Shown here: piece by piece, positions 43,621 to 50,866 of the stretch
Layout: each line of letters opens with the position of its first letter
How positions within the stretch are numbered: position 1 is the first letter of the stretch
From: Nocardioides kribbensis
GTDB lineage: Bacteria; Actinomycetota; Actinomycetes; Propionibacteriales; Nocardioidaceae
Direction of reading: 5' to 3'
Length of the DNA: 64,000 bases
Assembly: GCF_015070375.1 (NCBI RefSeq)
Contig: NZ_JADCLL010000002.1
Location: 186,001 to 250,000, forward strand
Notes under the pieces: generated by a model
What the model was told of the DNA's origin: nothing
The model's input: the letters and a program-made list of their open reading frames with translations, nothing else
Database searches by the model: none
Program-made: the position numbers and the translations under genes

Positions 43621-45006
43621 ATGACCGCCACCGGCGTCCCCGACGTCCACGCCCCCGACGTCCACGAGCTCACCGACCGCCTGGCCCGCGAGGGCGTCGT
43701 GGGCGTCACCATCGGCTGGGTCGACAACAACGGCATCGTCCGCTCGCGCACCGTGCCCACCGCCGAGCTGCCGGCCGCCGCGCGCCGCGGGGTCGGGGTG
43801 ACGGCCGTCTTCGCGGTCTTCGACTCCCACGACGTCATCACCTTCGCCCACGAGGGACTCGCCACGCCCTCGGGCGACGTGCGGCTCGTGCCCGTGGTCG
43901 ACCGCGCCGACAGCGTCGTGCCACTGTCGGGGCAGCCCGGTCTGGCCTGGGTCCACGGCCGCCAGCTCGACGCCGACGGCGACCCGTGGCCCTACTGCCA
44001 GCGCAGCGTGCTGGAGCGGCAGGTCGACGCCGCCGCCGAGGCCGGCTTCGCGGTGCGCGCCGGCTTCGAGGTGGAGATGGTCGTCGTGCGCGAGGGCGAG
44101 GACTTCACCCCCGCCCACCACGGCCCGGCCTACGGGCCCAACGCGCTGCGCGAGGTCGACGAGTTCACCCGTCGCCTGCTGCGCGACCTCGCCGCCGACG
44201 GCATCGCGATCGGACAGCTCCACGCGGAGTACGGCGAGTCGCAGGTCGAGCTCGCCCTCTCCGCGCTCGACCCGCTGGCCATGGCCGACACGCAGGTGCT
44301 GGTGCGCCAGACCGTGCAGTCGGCGGCGCGGGCCGAGGGCCTGCGGGTCAGCTTCGCGCCGGTGACGACCGCCGCGGGCGCCGGCAACGGCTGGCACCTG
44401 CACACCTCACTGGTGCACGAGGGCCGCAACGCGCTGACCGGCGACGGCCCCCACGGGCTCTCCGACGTGGGCCGCGGCTACCTCGCCGGACTCCTGCGCG
44501 AGCTGCCCGGGATCGTCGCCGTCACCGCCCCCAGCGCGGGGTCGCTGCTGCGCCGCCGGCCCGGCTACTGGGCCGGCGCCTACGGCTTCTGGGGCGTCGA
44601 GAACCGCGAGGCCGCGCTGCGGCTCGTGCCCGCCTCGCGCCTGCTGGGCCCCGAGCACACCAACGTCGAGCTCAAGGCCAGCGACGCCTCGGCCAACCCC
44701 TACCTCTCCCTCGCGGTGGTCATCGGCGCCGGCCTCGCCGGGGTGCGCGACGGGGCCGAGCTGCCCGACCCGGTGCAGGAGGACGTCGGCGCCTGGGACG
44801 ACGCGCGCCGCGAGGCCGCCGGGATCGTCGCCCTCGCCACCACCCACGAGGAGCAGCGCGCCCACCTGCTGGGCAGCGCGCTGGTGCGCGACGTGCTCGG
44901 CGCCGACCTCCTCGGCGCCTTCGTCGCCTGCCGCGACTCCGACGCCGCCTGGGCCGCCGAGCACACCGTCGAGGAGGTCGTCGCCTCCCACCGGTGGCTG
45001 TACTGA
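43621..45006 (+). CDS. Glutamine synthetase-family ligase (GlnA3/GlnA4 or PuuA-like)
   Basis: 461 residues. The N-terminal beta-grasp region (VVGVTIGWVDNNGIVRSRTV) and catalytic domain show GS-family motifs: AGFEVEMVVV, AEYGESQVELAL, GNGWHLHTSL (the His loop), and a C-terminal ELKASDASANPYLSLA. The adenylylation site and other features of true GlnA are absent, so this is one of the GS-like enzymes that attach glutamate to amines such as polyamines or ethanolamine. The next gene starts at its stop (TGATG). Confidence 0.87.
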   Translation: MTATGVPDVHAPDVHELTDRLAREGVVGVTIGWVDNNGIVRSRTVPTAELPAAARRGVGVTAVFAVFDSHDVITFAHEGLATPSGDVRLVPVVDRADSVVPLSGQPGLAWVHGRQLDADGDPWPYCQRSVLERQVDAAAEAGFAVRAGFEVEMVVVREGEDFTPAHHGPAYGPNALREVDEFTRRLLRDLAADGIAIGQLHAEYGESQVELALSALDPLAMADTQVLVRQTVQSAARAEGLRVSFAPVTTAAGAGNGWHLHTSLVHEGRNALTGDGPHGLSDVGRGYLAGLLRELPGIVAVTAPSAGSLLRRRPGYWAGAYGFWGVENREAALRLVPASRLLGPEHTNVELKASDASANPYLSLAVVIGAGLAGVRDGAELPDPVQEDVGAWDDARREAAGIVALATTHEEQRAHLLGSALVRDVLGADLLGAFVACRDSDAAWAAEHTVEEVVASHRWLY

Positions 45007-45929
45007 TGCCCGACCGACCGGTGGCGCACCGACCGACCCCGGGCCGAGCCCAGGCAGGACCGCCCGCGGTGCCGGGGCTGCTGCCCGGCGCCGAGCGCGT
45101 GCTCGCGGCCCACGGCCCGGCGCTGCCCCAGCCCGACCAGCTCTGCGGCCCCTTCGCCGCCGCCCTGGCCCTGCACGCGGTGCTGGCGTCACCCGCGTCA
45201 CCCGCGTCCACCGGGGCCGCCCCGCCGGCCAGCACCCGGGCCGCGGCGCCGGCGGCGGCGACGCAGGGCCCGCCGCCGTCCCCGGCAGACCCCGCGGTGC
45301 CCTCGGCGACGGCGATCGCGGTGGCCGCCGGCACCGCGATCTGGCCCCACGACGTCGCCGACTGGCGACCGGAGGGTGCCCCGCTGCTGCGCACCGGGTG
45401 GGACGAGCTGCCCCGGGCCGCCGCCCTCGAGCACAGCGGCACCGACGCGGCCGGTCTGCTGCGCGGTGTCGAGGCCGCGGCGGGCGACCGGGTGGTCGTC
45501 GTGCCCGTGCCCGGGTCGGCGCTCGACGCCGGCGTGCTCGGAGCGCTGCTGGAGCGGCTCCGGGCGGCCGGGCGGCCCGTGGGGGTGGTCGCCAACGTGC
45601 GCACCGGCCCGATCAGCCCGCCCGGCGCCGCCTGGGACGTCGGGCACTTCGTCGTGCTGCTCGCCCACGACCCCGCGGGCGGGTCCGGGTCCCAGTCCGG
45701 GTCCCAGTCCGGGTCCGGGGGCCGGGTGCTGGTGGGCGACACCTACGCCGAGCTCGGCGCGCCCGGGCTGCCGCCGGGCTGCCGCTGGGTGGCGGTCGAG
45801 GCGTTGGCCGAGGCGCTCGCCGCCCCGCCCGGGCGCGGCCTGCTGCTGCTGGCGGGGCGCGAGGACGAGGCGGCCGTGGCCGGCCTCGTCGACGCCGCCG
45901 GGCTGCCCCGCGGCGTGTGGGCTACCTGA
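45006..45929 (+). CDS. Conserved actinobacterial protein (DUF6885-like), possibly a papain-like cysteine peptidase fold
   Basis: 307 residues. Two segments are informative: QPDQLCGPFAAALALHAVL near residue 40, and WDVGHFVVLLAHDP ... VLVGDTYAELG near residues 215-250. Together they resemble the Q...CGP / H / D arrangement of C39-like peptidases. Between them lies a variable Ala/Pro-rich linker, and a GSQSGSQSGSG repeat sits near the His. I recall this family as DUF6885, without a known function. It is coupled to the GS-like ligase, so it may process or regulate the same gamma-glutamyl compounds; that is inference. Confidence 0.6.
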   Translation: MPDRPVAHRPTPGRAQAGPPAVPGLLPGAERVLAAHGPALPQPDQLCGPFAAALALHAVLASPASPASTGAAPPASTRAAAPAAATQGPPPSPADPAVPSATAIAVAAGTAIWPHDVADWRPEGAPLLRTGWDELPRAAALEHSGTDAAGLLRGVEAAAGDRVVVVPVPGSALDAGVLGALLERLRAAGRPVGVVANVRTGPISPPGAAWDVGHFVVLLAHDPAGGSGSQSGSQSGSGGRVLVGDTYAELGAPGLPPGCRWVAVEALAEALAAPPGRGLLLLAGREDEAAVAGLVDAAGLPRGVWAT

Positions 45930-45981
45930 GCGGCCCCGGCGCCGCGGCGGCCTACGGCGGTGTGCTGCGGTGTGTGGCGGC

Positions 45982-45987
45982 TAGCCT
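45982..45987 (+). promoter_or_regulatory. Leaderless-type -10 (TAGCCT, N6, ATG)
   Basis: TAGCCT, then GCGCGC, then ATG 45994. Confidence 0.6.
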
Positions 45988-45993
45988 GCGCGC

Positions 45994-46290
45994 ATGGTCC
46001 TCGAGCACGCCCTGCTGCCCGTCCGCCCCGGTCAGGAGGAGGCCTTCGAGGCCGCCTTCGCCCGGGCGCGCTCGATCATCGCCGCCTCGCCCGGCTTCGG
46101 CGGGCTGACGCTCTCGCGGCTCGTGGAGCGCCCCGGCACCTATCTCCTGCTCGTGGAGTGGGAGCGCCTCGAGGACCACACCGAGGGCTTCCGCGGCTCG
46201 CCCGCCTACGAGCAGTGGCGCGCGATGCTGCACCACTTCTACGACCCCTTCCCGGTCGTGGAGCACGCCGAGAGGGTGATGGAGGCGTGA
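45994..46290 (+). CDS. ABM-family (antibiotic biosynthesis monooxygenase-like) small protein
   Basis: 98 residues with the ferredoxin-like ABM fold: VLEHALLPVRPGQEEAFEAAF, ASPGFGGLTLSRLVERPGTY and LLLVEWERLEDHTEGFRGS. Members are usually small dimeric oxygenases, haem-degrading enzymes or quinol-modifying enzymes. The substrate is unknown. The leaderless promoter sets the start; the next gene has its own. Confidence 0.8.
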   Translation: MVLEHALLPVRPGQEEAFEAAFARARSIIAASPGFGGLTLSRLVERPGTYLLLVEWERLEDHTEGFRGSPAYEQWRAMLHHFYDPFPVVEHAERVMEA

Positions 46291-46301
46291 GCGCGGCCGC
46301 C

Positions 46302-46307
46302 TAGGGT
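46302..46307 (+). promoter_or_regulatory. Leaderless-type -10 (TAGGGT, N6, GTG)
   Basis: TAGGGT, then CGGGGT, then GTG 46314. Confidence 0.6.
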
Positions 46308-46313
46308 CGGGGT

Positions 46314-46820
46314 GTGCGCCCCTTGAACCCGCTGAAGCGAGAGAAGCCCGGTCCCGGACAGGAATCGGTGTGGGACTACCCGCGCCCGCCCGCCCTCGAC
46401 GAGAGCAAGGAGTCGATCGAGGTCACCCTCGGCGGCGTCGTCGTGGCGCGCACGACCCGCAGCTGGCGGGTCATGGAGACCAGCCACCCCCCGACCTACT
46501 ACCTGCCCCGCGAGGCCTTCATCGACGGGGCGCTGCGCGACGCGGAGGGCAACAGCTTCTGCGAGTGGAAGGGCCTGGCCACCTACTTCGACCTCGTCTC
46601 CGGCGACACCGTCGCCCCGCGCGCCGCCTGGACCTACCTCACGCCCACCCCCGGCTTCGAGGCGATCACCGGGGCGATCGCGATCATGCCGGCCTCGGTC
46701 GACCGGATCACGGTGAACGACGAGGTGGTGGTGCCCCAGGAGGGCGGCTTCTACGGCGGCTGGATCACCTCGCGCGTCGTCGGCCCCTTCAAGGGAGCCC
46801 CCGGCACCTGGGGCTGGTGA
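46314..46820 (+). CDS. DUF427 domain protein
   Basis: 168 residues, a single DUF427 domain. It shows VWDYPRPPALDESKESIEVTLGGVVVA, TYYLPREAFIDGALR, SFCEWKGLATYFDLVSGD and the C-terminal GFYGGWITSRVVGPFKG, all typical of the family. DUF427 proteins are widespread and small, with no established reaction. Confidence 0.88.
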   Translation: MRPLNPLKREKPGPGQESVWDYPRPPALDESKESIEVTLGGVVVARTTRSWRVMETSHPPTYYLPREAFIDGALRDAEGNSFCEWKGLATYFDLVSGDTVAPRAAWTYLTPTPGFEAITGAIAIMPASVDRITVNDEVVVPQEGGFYGGWITSRVVGPFKGAPGTWGW

Positions 46821-46922
46821 CCCGACCGGGCTGACCCCGGCCCCGGCGATCCGGCGCCAGTAGGTCCGGCGCCCGGAGGTCGTCTCGGGCCACCCCGCCC
46901 CGCGCGGCGCGGGCGCGCGGCC

Positions 46923-47342
46923 TCAGCCTCCGGGGGCGAACAGGCAGAGCGGGTGGCCCTCCGGGTCGAGCACCACCCGCACGAGCTCCTGCGGCTGGCG
47001 CGGCGCCAGCACGGCGCCCAGCTCCAGCGCCCGTGCCACTGCGGCGGCCAGGTCGTCGACGGCCACGTCGAGGTGCGCCTGCATCTGCTGCGCGCCCGGT
47101 GCCGCGGGCCAGGTCGGCGGCACGTGGTCGTCCTCGCGCTGGAACGCCAGCCCCGCGGCGGCCGGGTCGACCGCGCCGTCGGGCCCGACCGGCTTGACGA
47201 CCACCCACCCGGGGTCGGCCGCGCGCTCCTGCGCGCTGTCGCGGTGGCGCCAGCCGAGCAGCGCGACGTAGAAGGCGGCCAGGGCCTCCGGGTCGCGCGC
47301 GCCGAGCACCGTCGAGGCGAGGCGGAAGGTGGGCGTCGTCAT
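46923..47342 (-). CDS. VOC-superfamily (glyoxalase/bleomycin-resistance-like) protein
   Basis: 139 residues with two VOC modules: TFRLASTVLGARDPEALAAF, then QMQAHLDVAVDDLAAAVARA and VVLDPEGHPLCLFAPGG. Metal-binding residues of the fold (His in QAHLDV, Glu in DPEGH) are visible. It could be a dioxygenase-like or resistance protein; the substrate is not predictable. The start ATG 47342 is set by a leaderless promoter. Confidence 0.83.
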   Translation of the reverse strand: MTTPTFRLASTVLGARDPEALAAFYVALLGWRHRDSAQERAADPGWVVVKPVGPDGAVDPAAAGLAFQREDDHVPPTWPAAPGAQQMQAHLDVAVDDLAAAVARALELGAVLAPRQPQELVRVVLDPEGHPLCLFAPGG

Positions 47343-47348
47343 CCGCCG

Positions 47349-47354
47349 AACCTA
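47349..47354 (-). promoter_or_regulatory. Leaderless-type -10 (TAGGTT, N6, ATG) on the minus strand
   Basis: TAGGTT, then CGGCGG, then ATG 47342. Confidence 0.6.
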
Positions 47355-47441
47355 CGCCGACACTGCGCCGGTCCCCCTCCGCCGCCCCCTGCCGGGCCCG
47401 CCGCTGCCGCCCGCCAGGCCGCCGCCCCAGCCGGTCGGCGC

Positions 47442-47524
47442 CACCTGTCGGCCCGGACCCGCACCTGTCGGCCCACGCACCGGCCGACAGGTGCGGGTTT
47501 CGCCAGCCGGCTGGCGAAACCCGC
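47442..47524. repeat. Dispersed palindromic repeat, copy B (inverted)
   Basis: Read on the minus strand it begins with the hairpin GCGGGTTTC ... GAAACCCGC (47493-47524), followed by the paired CCTGTCGGCC / GGCCGACAGG elements and further CACCTGTCGGCCC words. Same family as 37967-38101, opposite orientation. It lies between the divergent VOC and PadR genes. Confidence 0.85.
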
Positions 47525-47531
47525 GCGGCCC

Positions 47532-47572
47532 TTGTCACCGCCACCAGCCCGACGTACGCTCACGATATATCG
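47532..47572 (+). promoter_or_regulatory. PadR promoter with operator-like palindrome over the start site
   Basis: TTGTCA (47532-47537), a 17-nt spacer, then TACGCT (47555-47560). The predicted transcription start falls inside the perfect palindrome CGATATATCG (47563-47572). PadR regulators commonly bind AT-rich ATAT-centred palindromes in their own promoters, so autorepression is likely. Confidence 0.65.
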
Positions 47573-47627
47573 CGTAACACTCGACGACAGTCGGTCGCCG
47601 GGCGCGACTGACGAGAGGAGTCCGGCC

Positions 47628-48485
47628 ATGAGGCACGGATTCGACAAGCAGCAGCAGCGGGAGTGGGCCGACCGCGCCGAGGCACTCTGGTCCCAGCACC
47701 GCCACGGCGGCTGGGGGCCCGGGCCGGGCTTCGGCGGCCCCTTCGGAGCCTTCGGCCCCGGACCGGGCGGCCCCGGCGGACCCCGCGGTCGCGGGGGGCG
47801 CCCCGGCCCCCCGCCGTGGCTCGCGGGCCTCTTCGGCCTCGGCGACCCGGAGGCCTCGCGCGGGCCGAAGGTCCGGCGCGGCGACGTGCGAGCGGCCATC
47901 CTCGACGTGCTGCGCGCCGCCGGTGAGGCGGGCGAGCCCGTCAACGGATACCAGGTGATCCAGCAGATCGCGCAGCGCTCCGGCGACGCGTGGCGCCCCA
48001 GCCCCGGCTCGGTCTACCCGACCGTCGCGCAGCTGCAGGACGAGGGCCTGGTGGAGTCCGACGACGAGCGCAGCCGCCGCACCCTGCGCCTCACGCCGGC
48101 CGGTGAGGAGTACGTCGCGACGCACCGCGACGAGCTCGACGCCGTCTGGGCGCCCTTCGAGGCCACCGCCCGCGAGGCGGCGACCGGGCCGCGCGTCGAC
48201 CTGCGCCCGGAGATCGGGCAGGTGATGAGCGCGGTGTGGCAGATCGTCACCACCGGCACCGACGCCCAGCGCCGCGCCGCCGTCGACGTGCTCGTCGACG
48301 CTCGGCGCAAGCTCTACGGCGTGCTCGCCGACGGCGGGGACACCGAGGAGACCGGCGAGGAGACCGGCGGGGACAGCGGCGGCACCGGCCACGACCCCGT
48401 CCGGGGCCCGGCCGCGGAGCGCGCCGACGGTGCGTCGACCGACCGGTCGCGCGACGGCACCGCCCGGGAGGCGGACGAGTCATGA
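47628..48485 (+). CDS. PadR-family transcriptional regulator
   Basis: 285 residues from ATG 47628 (ribosome-binding site GAGAGGAG). After a Gly/Pro-rich N-terminal segment of about 60 residues, the winged-helix domain begins VRRGDVRAAILDVLRAAGEA and includes NGYQVIQQIAQRSGDAWRPS and GSVYPTVAQLQDEGLV, the PadR signature. A C-terminal helical part and an acidic Gly/Thr-rich tail follow. It is translationally coupled (ATGA) to a DUF1707 membrane protein, which is probably part of the regulated unit. Confidence 0.93.
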   Translation: MRHGFDKQQQREWADRAEALWSQHRHGGWGPGPGFGGPFGAFGPGPGGPGGPRGRGGRPGPPPWLAGLFGLGDPEASRGPKVRRGDVRAAILDVLRAAGEAGEPVNGYQVIQQIAQRSGDAWRPSPGSVYPTVAQLQDEGLVESDDERSRRTLRLTPAGEEYVATHRDELDAVWAPFEATAREAATGPRVDLRPEIGQVMSAVWQIVTTGTDAQRRAAVDVLVDARRKLYGVLADGGDTEETGEETGGDSGGTGHDPVRGPAAERADGASTDRSRDGTAREADES

Positions 48486-48952
48486 GCGAGCAGCACCTGC
48501 GCATCGGCGACGCCGAGCGGGAGCAGGCGGCGGGGGCCCTGGGCGAGCACTACGTCCGCGGCCGCCTCGACCACGACGAGCACGCCGAGCGTCTCGAGCG
48601 GGTCTGGGCCGCGCGCACCCGGGCCGACCTCGGCCCCCTCTTCGCCGACCTGCCCGCCCCGTGGCCCGACGGCCTCCTCCCGGCGACCCTCGCGCAGCGC
48701 CCCGGGTCCGGCGGCGCCGCGCGCGACCCGGGTCGCTGGGTGCCGGGACGCGCGGCGTACTGGTCCGGCGGCCGGGCGCTGCGACCGCGCGGGCTGCCCG
48801 CGCCCGTCGTGGCCGTGCTGGCCGTGCTGCTGGTGCTGACCGTGGTCACCCACCTCCCGCTGCTCCTGCTGGGGCTCGGGGCGTGGCTCTTCGTCCACAC
48901 CCGCCACCGCGCGGCGCGCCCGCAGGGGGCGCGTCGGCCCCAGGCCGGGTGA
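48482..48952 (+). CDS. DUF1707 (SHOCT-like) membrane protein, copy 1
   Basis: 156 residues. The N-terminus LRIGDAEREQAAGALGEHYV ... RLDHDEHAERLERVWAARTRADL is the DUF1707 domain. The C-terminus has closely spaced hydrophobic segments (PVVAVLAVLLVLTVV and LPLLLLGLGAWLFV). The domain is common in small actinobacterial membrane proteins next to regulators and ABC exporters; its role is unknown. A paralogue lies at 54490. Confidence 0.85.
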   Translation: MSEQHLRIGDAEREQAAGALGEHYVRGRLDHDEHAERLERVWAARTRADLGPLFADLPAPWPDGLLPATLAQRPGSGGAARDPGRWVPGRAAYWSGGRALRPRGLPAPVVAVLAVLLVLTVVTHLPLLLLGLGAWLFVHTRHRAARPQGARRPQAG

Positions 48953-49028
48953 GCACCGGCCCGTCGTGTCGCGCCGGCATCGGCGGGGCCGGGCATGATG
49001 GGCGTCACGCCACCCCAGGAGGACGAGC

Positions 49029-49112
49029 ATGGGCCACCCGCTCACCGCACCGCCGATCCAGCCGGTCCGGCCGGCCTGCACGCCGCCGCACGTGACCGGG
49101 GCGTCGCGGTGA
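49029..49112 (+). CDS. Possible leader peptide ORF overlapping the F420 oxidoreductase start
   Basis: 27 codons (MGHPLTAPPIQPVRPACTPP ..., stop). It has the best ribosome-binding site in the region (CCAGGAGGACGAGC then ATG), and its stop codon overlaps the next start as GTGA. It could translationally couple the oxidoreductase gene, or reflect an error in start choice there. It is too short for homology evidence. Confidence 0.4.
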   Translation: MGHPLTAPPIQPVRPACTPPHVTGASR

Positions 49113-50176
49113 GCGCGGGCGGGCTGCGGCTGGGCGTCTCCCTGGGCTACTGGGGTGCCGGCCCGCCGCCCGGCCAGGCCGAGGCAGTGGCGCTGGCCGA
49201 GGAGCTCGGTCTCGACTCGGTGTGGTCGGCGGAGGCCTACGGCTCCGACGCCCTCACCCCGCTCGCCTGGCTCGGCGGGCAGACCTCGACGCTGCGCCTG
49301 GGCACCTCCATCATGCAGATGTCGGCGCGCACCCCCGCGGCCACGGCGATGGCCGCGATGACCATGGACCACCTCAGCGGCGGTCGCTTCGTGCTCGGCC
49401 TCGGCGCCTCGGGCCCGCAGGTGGTGGAGGGGTGGTACGGCCAGACCTACCCCAAGCCGCTGGCCCGCACGAGGGAGTACGTCGCGCTCGTGCGCCAGGC
49501 GATCGCCCGCGAGAGGCTCCAGCTCGACGGTGAGCACTTCCAGGTGCCCTTCACCGGCGGCGCCGCGGTCACCGGCGGCGACCTGCCGACCACCGGCCTG
49601 GGCAAGGCGCTGCGCTCGACGCTGCACCCGGTGCGCCCCGACCTGCCGGTGCTGCTGGCCGCCGAGGGCCCCAAGAACGTCGCCATGGCCGCCGAGATCG
49701 CCGACGGCTGGCTGCCGCTCTTCTACTCCCCGGCCCACGACGAGCACTACCGCGCCGCCTTGGCCGAGGGCTTCGCCCGCCCCGGTGCGCGCCGCAGCGC
49801 CGAGGACTTCGAGGTGGCCTGCATGGTGCAGGTCGTGCTCGACGACGACGTGGAGGCCGCCGCCGACACCCTGCGACCCCATTACGCGCTCTACATCGGC
49901 GGCATGGGCGCCAAGGGCGCCAACTTCCACTACGACGTCTTCGCCCGGATGGGCTTCGAGGCCGAGTGCGAGCACATCCAGGAGCTCTACCTCTCGGGTC
50001 GCAAGGAGGAGGCCGTCGCCGCCGTGCCGCTGGCCATGGTCGAGCAGGTCGCGCTCGTCGGCCCGCGCGACAAGATCGCCGCGGAGCTGCCCCGCTGGCA
50101 GGACTCGCTGCTGACCACGATGATCGTGCCGCCCCGCCCCGACGTGATGCGCACGATGGCCGAGCTGCTCGGCTGA
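49109..50176 (+). CDS. LLM-class F420-dependent oxidoreductase
   Basis: 355 residues from GTG 49109. It is a luciferase-like TIM barrel: LGVSLGYWGAGPPPGQAEAV, LGLDSVWSAEAYGSDALTPL, RLGTSIMQMSARTPAATAMA and LSGGRFVLGLGASGPQVVEG. These segments match actinobacterial F420-dependent members. The barrel is complete, ending near LLTTMIVPPRPDVMRTMAEL. The substrate is unknown. Translation probably depends on the small upstream ORF, which carries the good ribosome-binding site. Confidence 0.88.
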   Translation: MSAGGLRLGVSLGYWGAGPPPGQAEAVALAEELGLDSVWSAEAYGSDALTPLAWLGGQTSTLRLGTSIMQMSARTPAATAMAAMTMDHLSGGRFVLGLGASGPQVVEGWYGQTYPKPLARTREYVALVRQAIARERLQLDGEHFQVPFTGGAAVTGGDLPTTGLGKALRSTLHPVRPDLPVLLAAEGPKNVAMAAEIADGWLPLFYSPAHDEHYRAALAEGFARPGARRSAEDFEVACMVQVVLDDDVEAAADTLRPHYALYIGGMGAKGANFHYDVFARMGFEAECEHIQELYLSGRKEEAVAAVPLAMVEQVALVGPRDKIAAELPRWQDSLLTTMIVPPRPDVMRTMAELLG

Positions 50177-50251
50177 CCCGCCTGCCGTCCACCGCGGCGG
50201 GCGGCCTCGCCGGCCTGGGCCGGGCCGGCCGGGCGAGGAGCAGCAGAGCGC

Positions 50252-50866
50252 CTAGATCCAGCCCATCCGCCGCGCGATCGCGCAGGCGTCGTGGCGGTTG
50301 GCGGCGCCCAGCTTGCCCACGGCGTTGGACAGGTAGTTGCGCACGGTGCCGGGCGAGAGCGACGCGCGCTCGGCGATCTCCTCCACCGGCGCGCCGTCGG
50401 CGGCCAGCTCGAGCACGTCGGCCTCACGGGGCGTGAGGGGGCTGTCGCCGGCGGCGATCGCCTCGGCCGCGAGCTCGGGGTCCACGTGGCGCCCGCCCGC
50501 GTGCACGGTGCGCACCACCGCGGCCAGGGTCGCGGCCGACGTGGTCTTGGGCAGGAAGCCACGCACCCCACCGGCGAGCGCCCGCTTGAGGTGACCGGGT
50601 CGCCCGTGGCTGGTGACGATGACAGTGGCGCAGCCCGGCAGGTCGGCGCGCAGGCGCTCGGCGACCGCGATGCCGTCGAGCCCCGGCATCTGCAGGTCGA
50701 GCACCGCGACGTCGACGTCGGCCGCGACCGCCTGGGCGACCGCCTCGGGGCCCGACGCGGCCTGGGCGACGACCTCGAGGTCGTCCTCCAGGGCGAGCAG
50801 CTGGGCCAGCGCCGCCCGGATGAGGTGCTCGTCGTCGGCCAGCAGGACCCGGATCGGCGCGGTCAC
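50252..50866 (-). CDS. LuxR/NarL-family response regulator
   Basis: 204 residues from GTG 50866. The receiver domain has DDEHLIR, the phosphorylated Asp in VAVLDLQMPGLDG, VTS and the Lys in FLPKTT. The C-terminal LuxR helix-turn-helix is LTPREADVLELAADGAPVEE ... LSPGTVRNYLSNAVGKLG. Its start overlaps the kinase stop (GTGA). With the kinase it probably controls the upstream ABC exporter. Confidence 0.95.
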   Translation of the reverse strand: MTAPIRVLLADDEHLIRAALAQLLALEDDLEVVAQAASGPEAVAQAVAADVDVAVLDLQMPGLDGIAVAERLRADLPGCATVIVTSHGRPGHLKRALAGGVRGFLPKTTSAATLAAVVRTVHAGGRHVDPELAAEAIAAGDSPLTPREADVLELAADGAPVEEIAERASLSPGTVRNYLSNAVGKLGAANRHDACAIARRMGWI

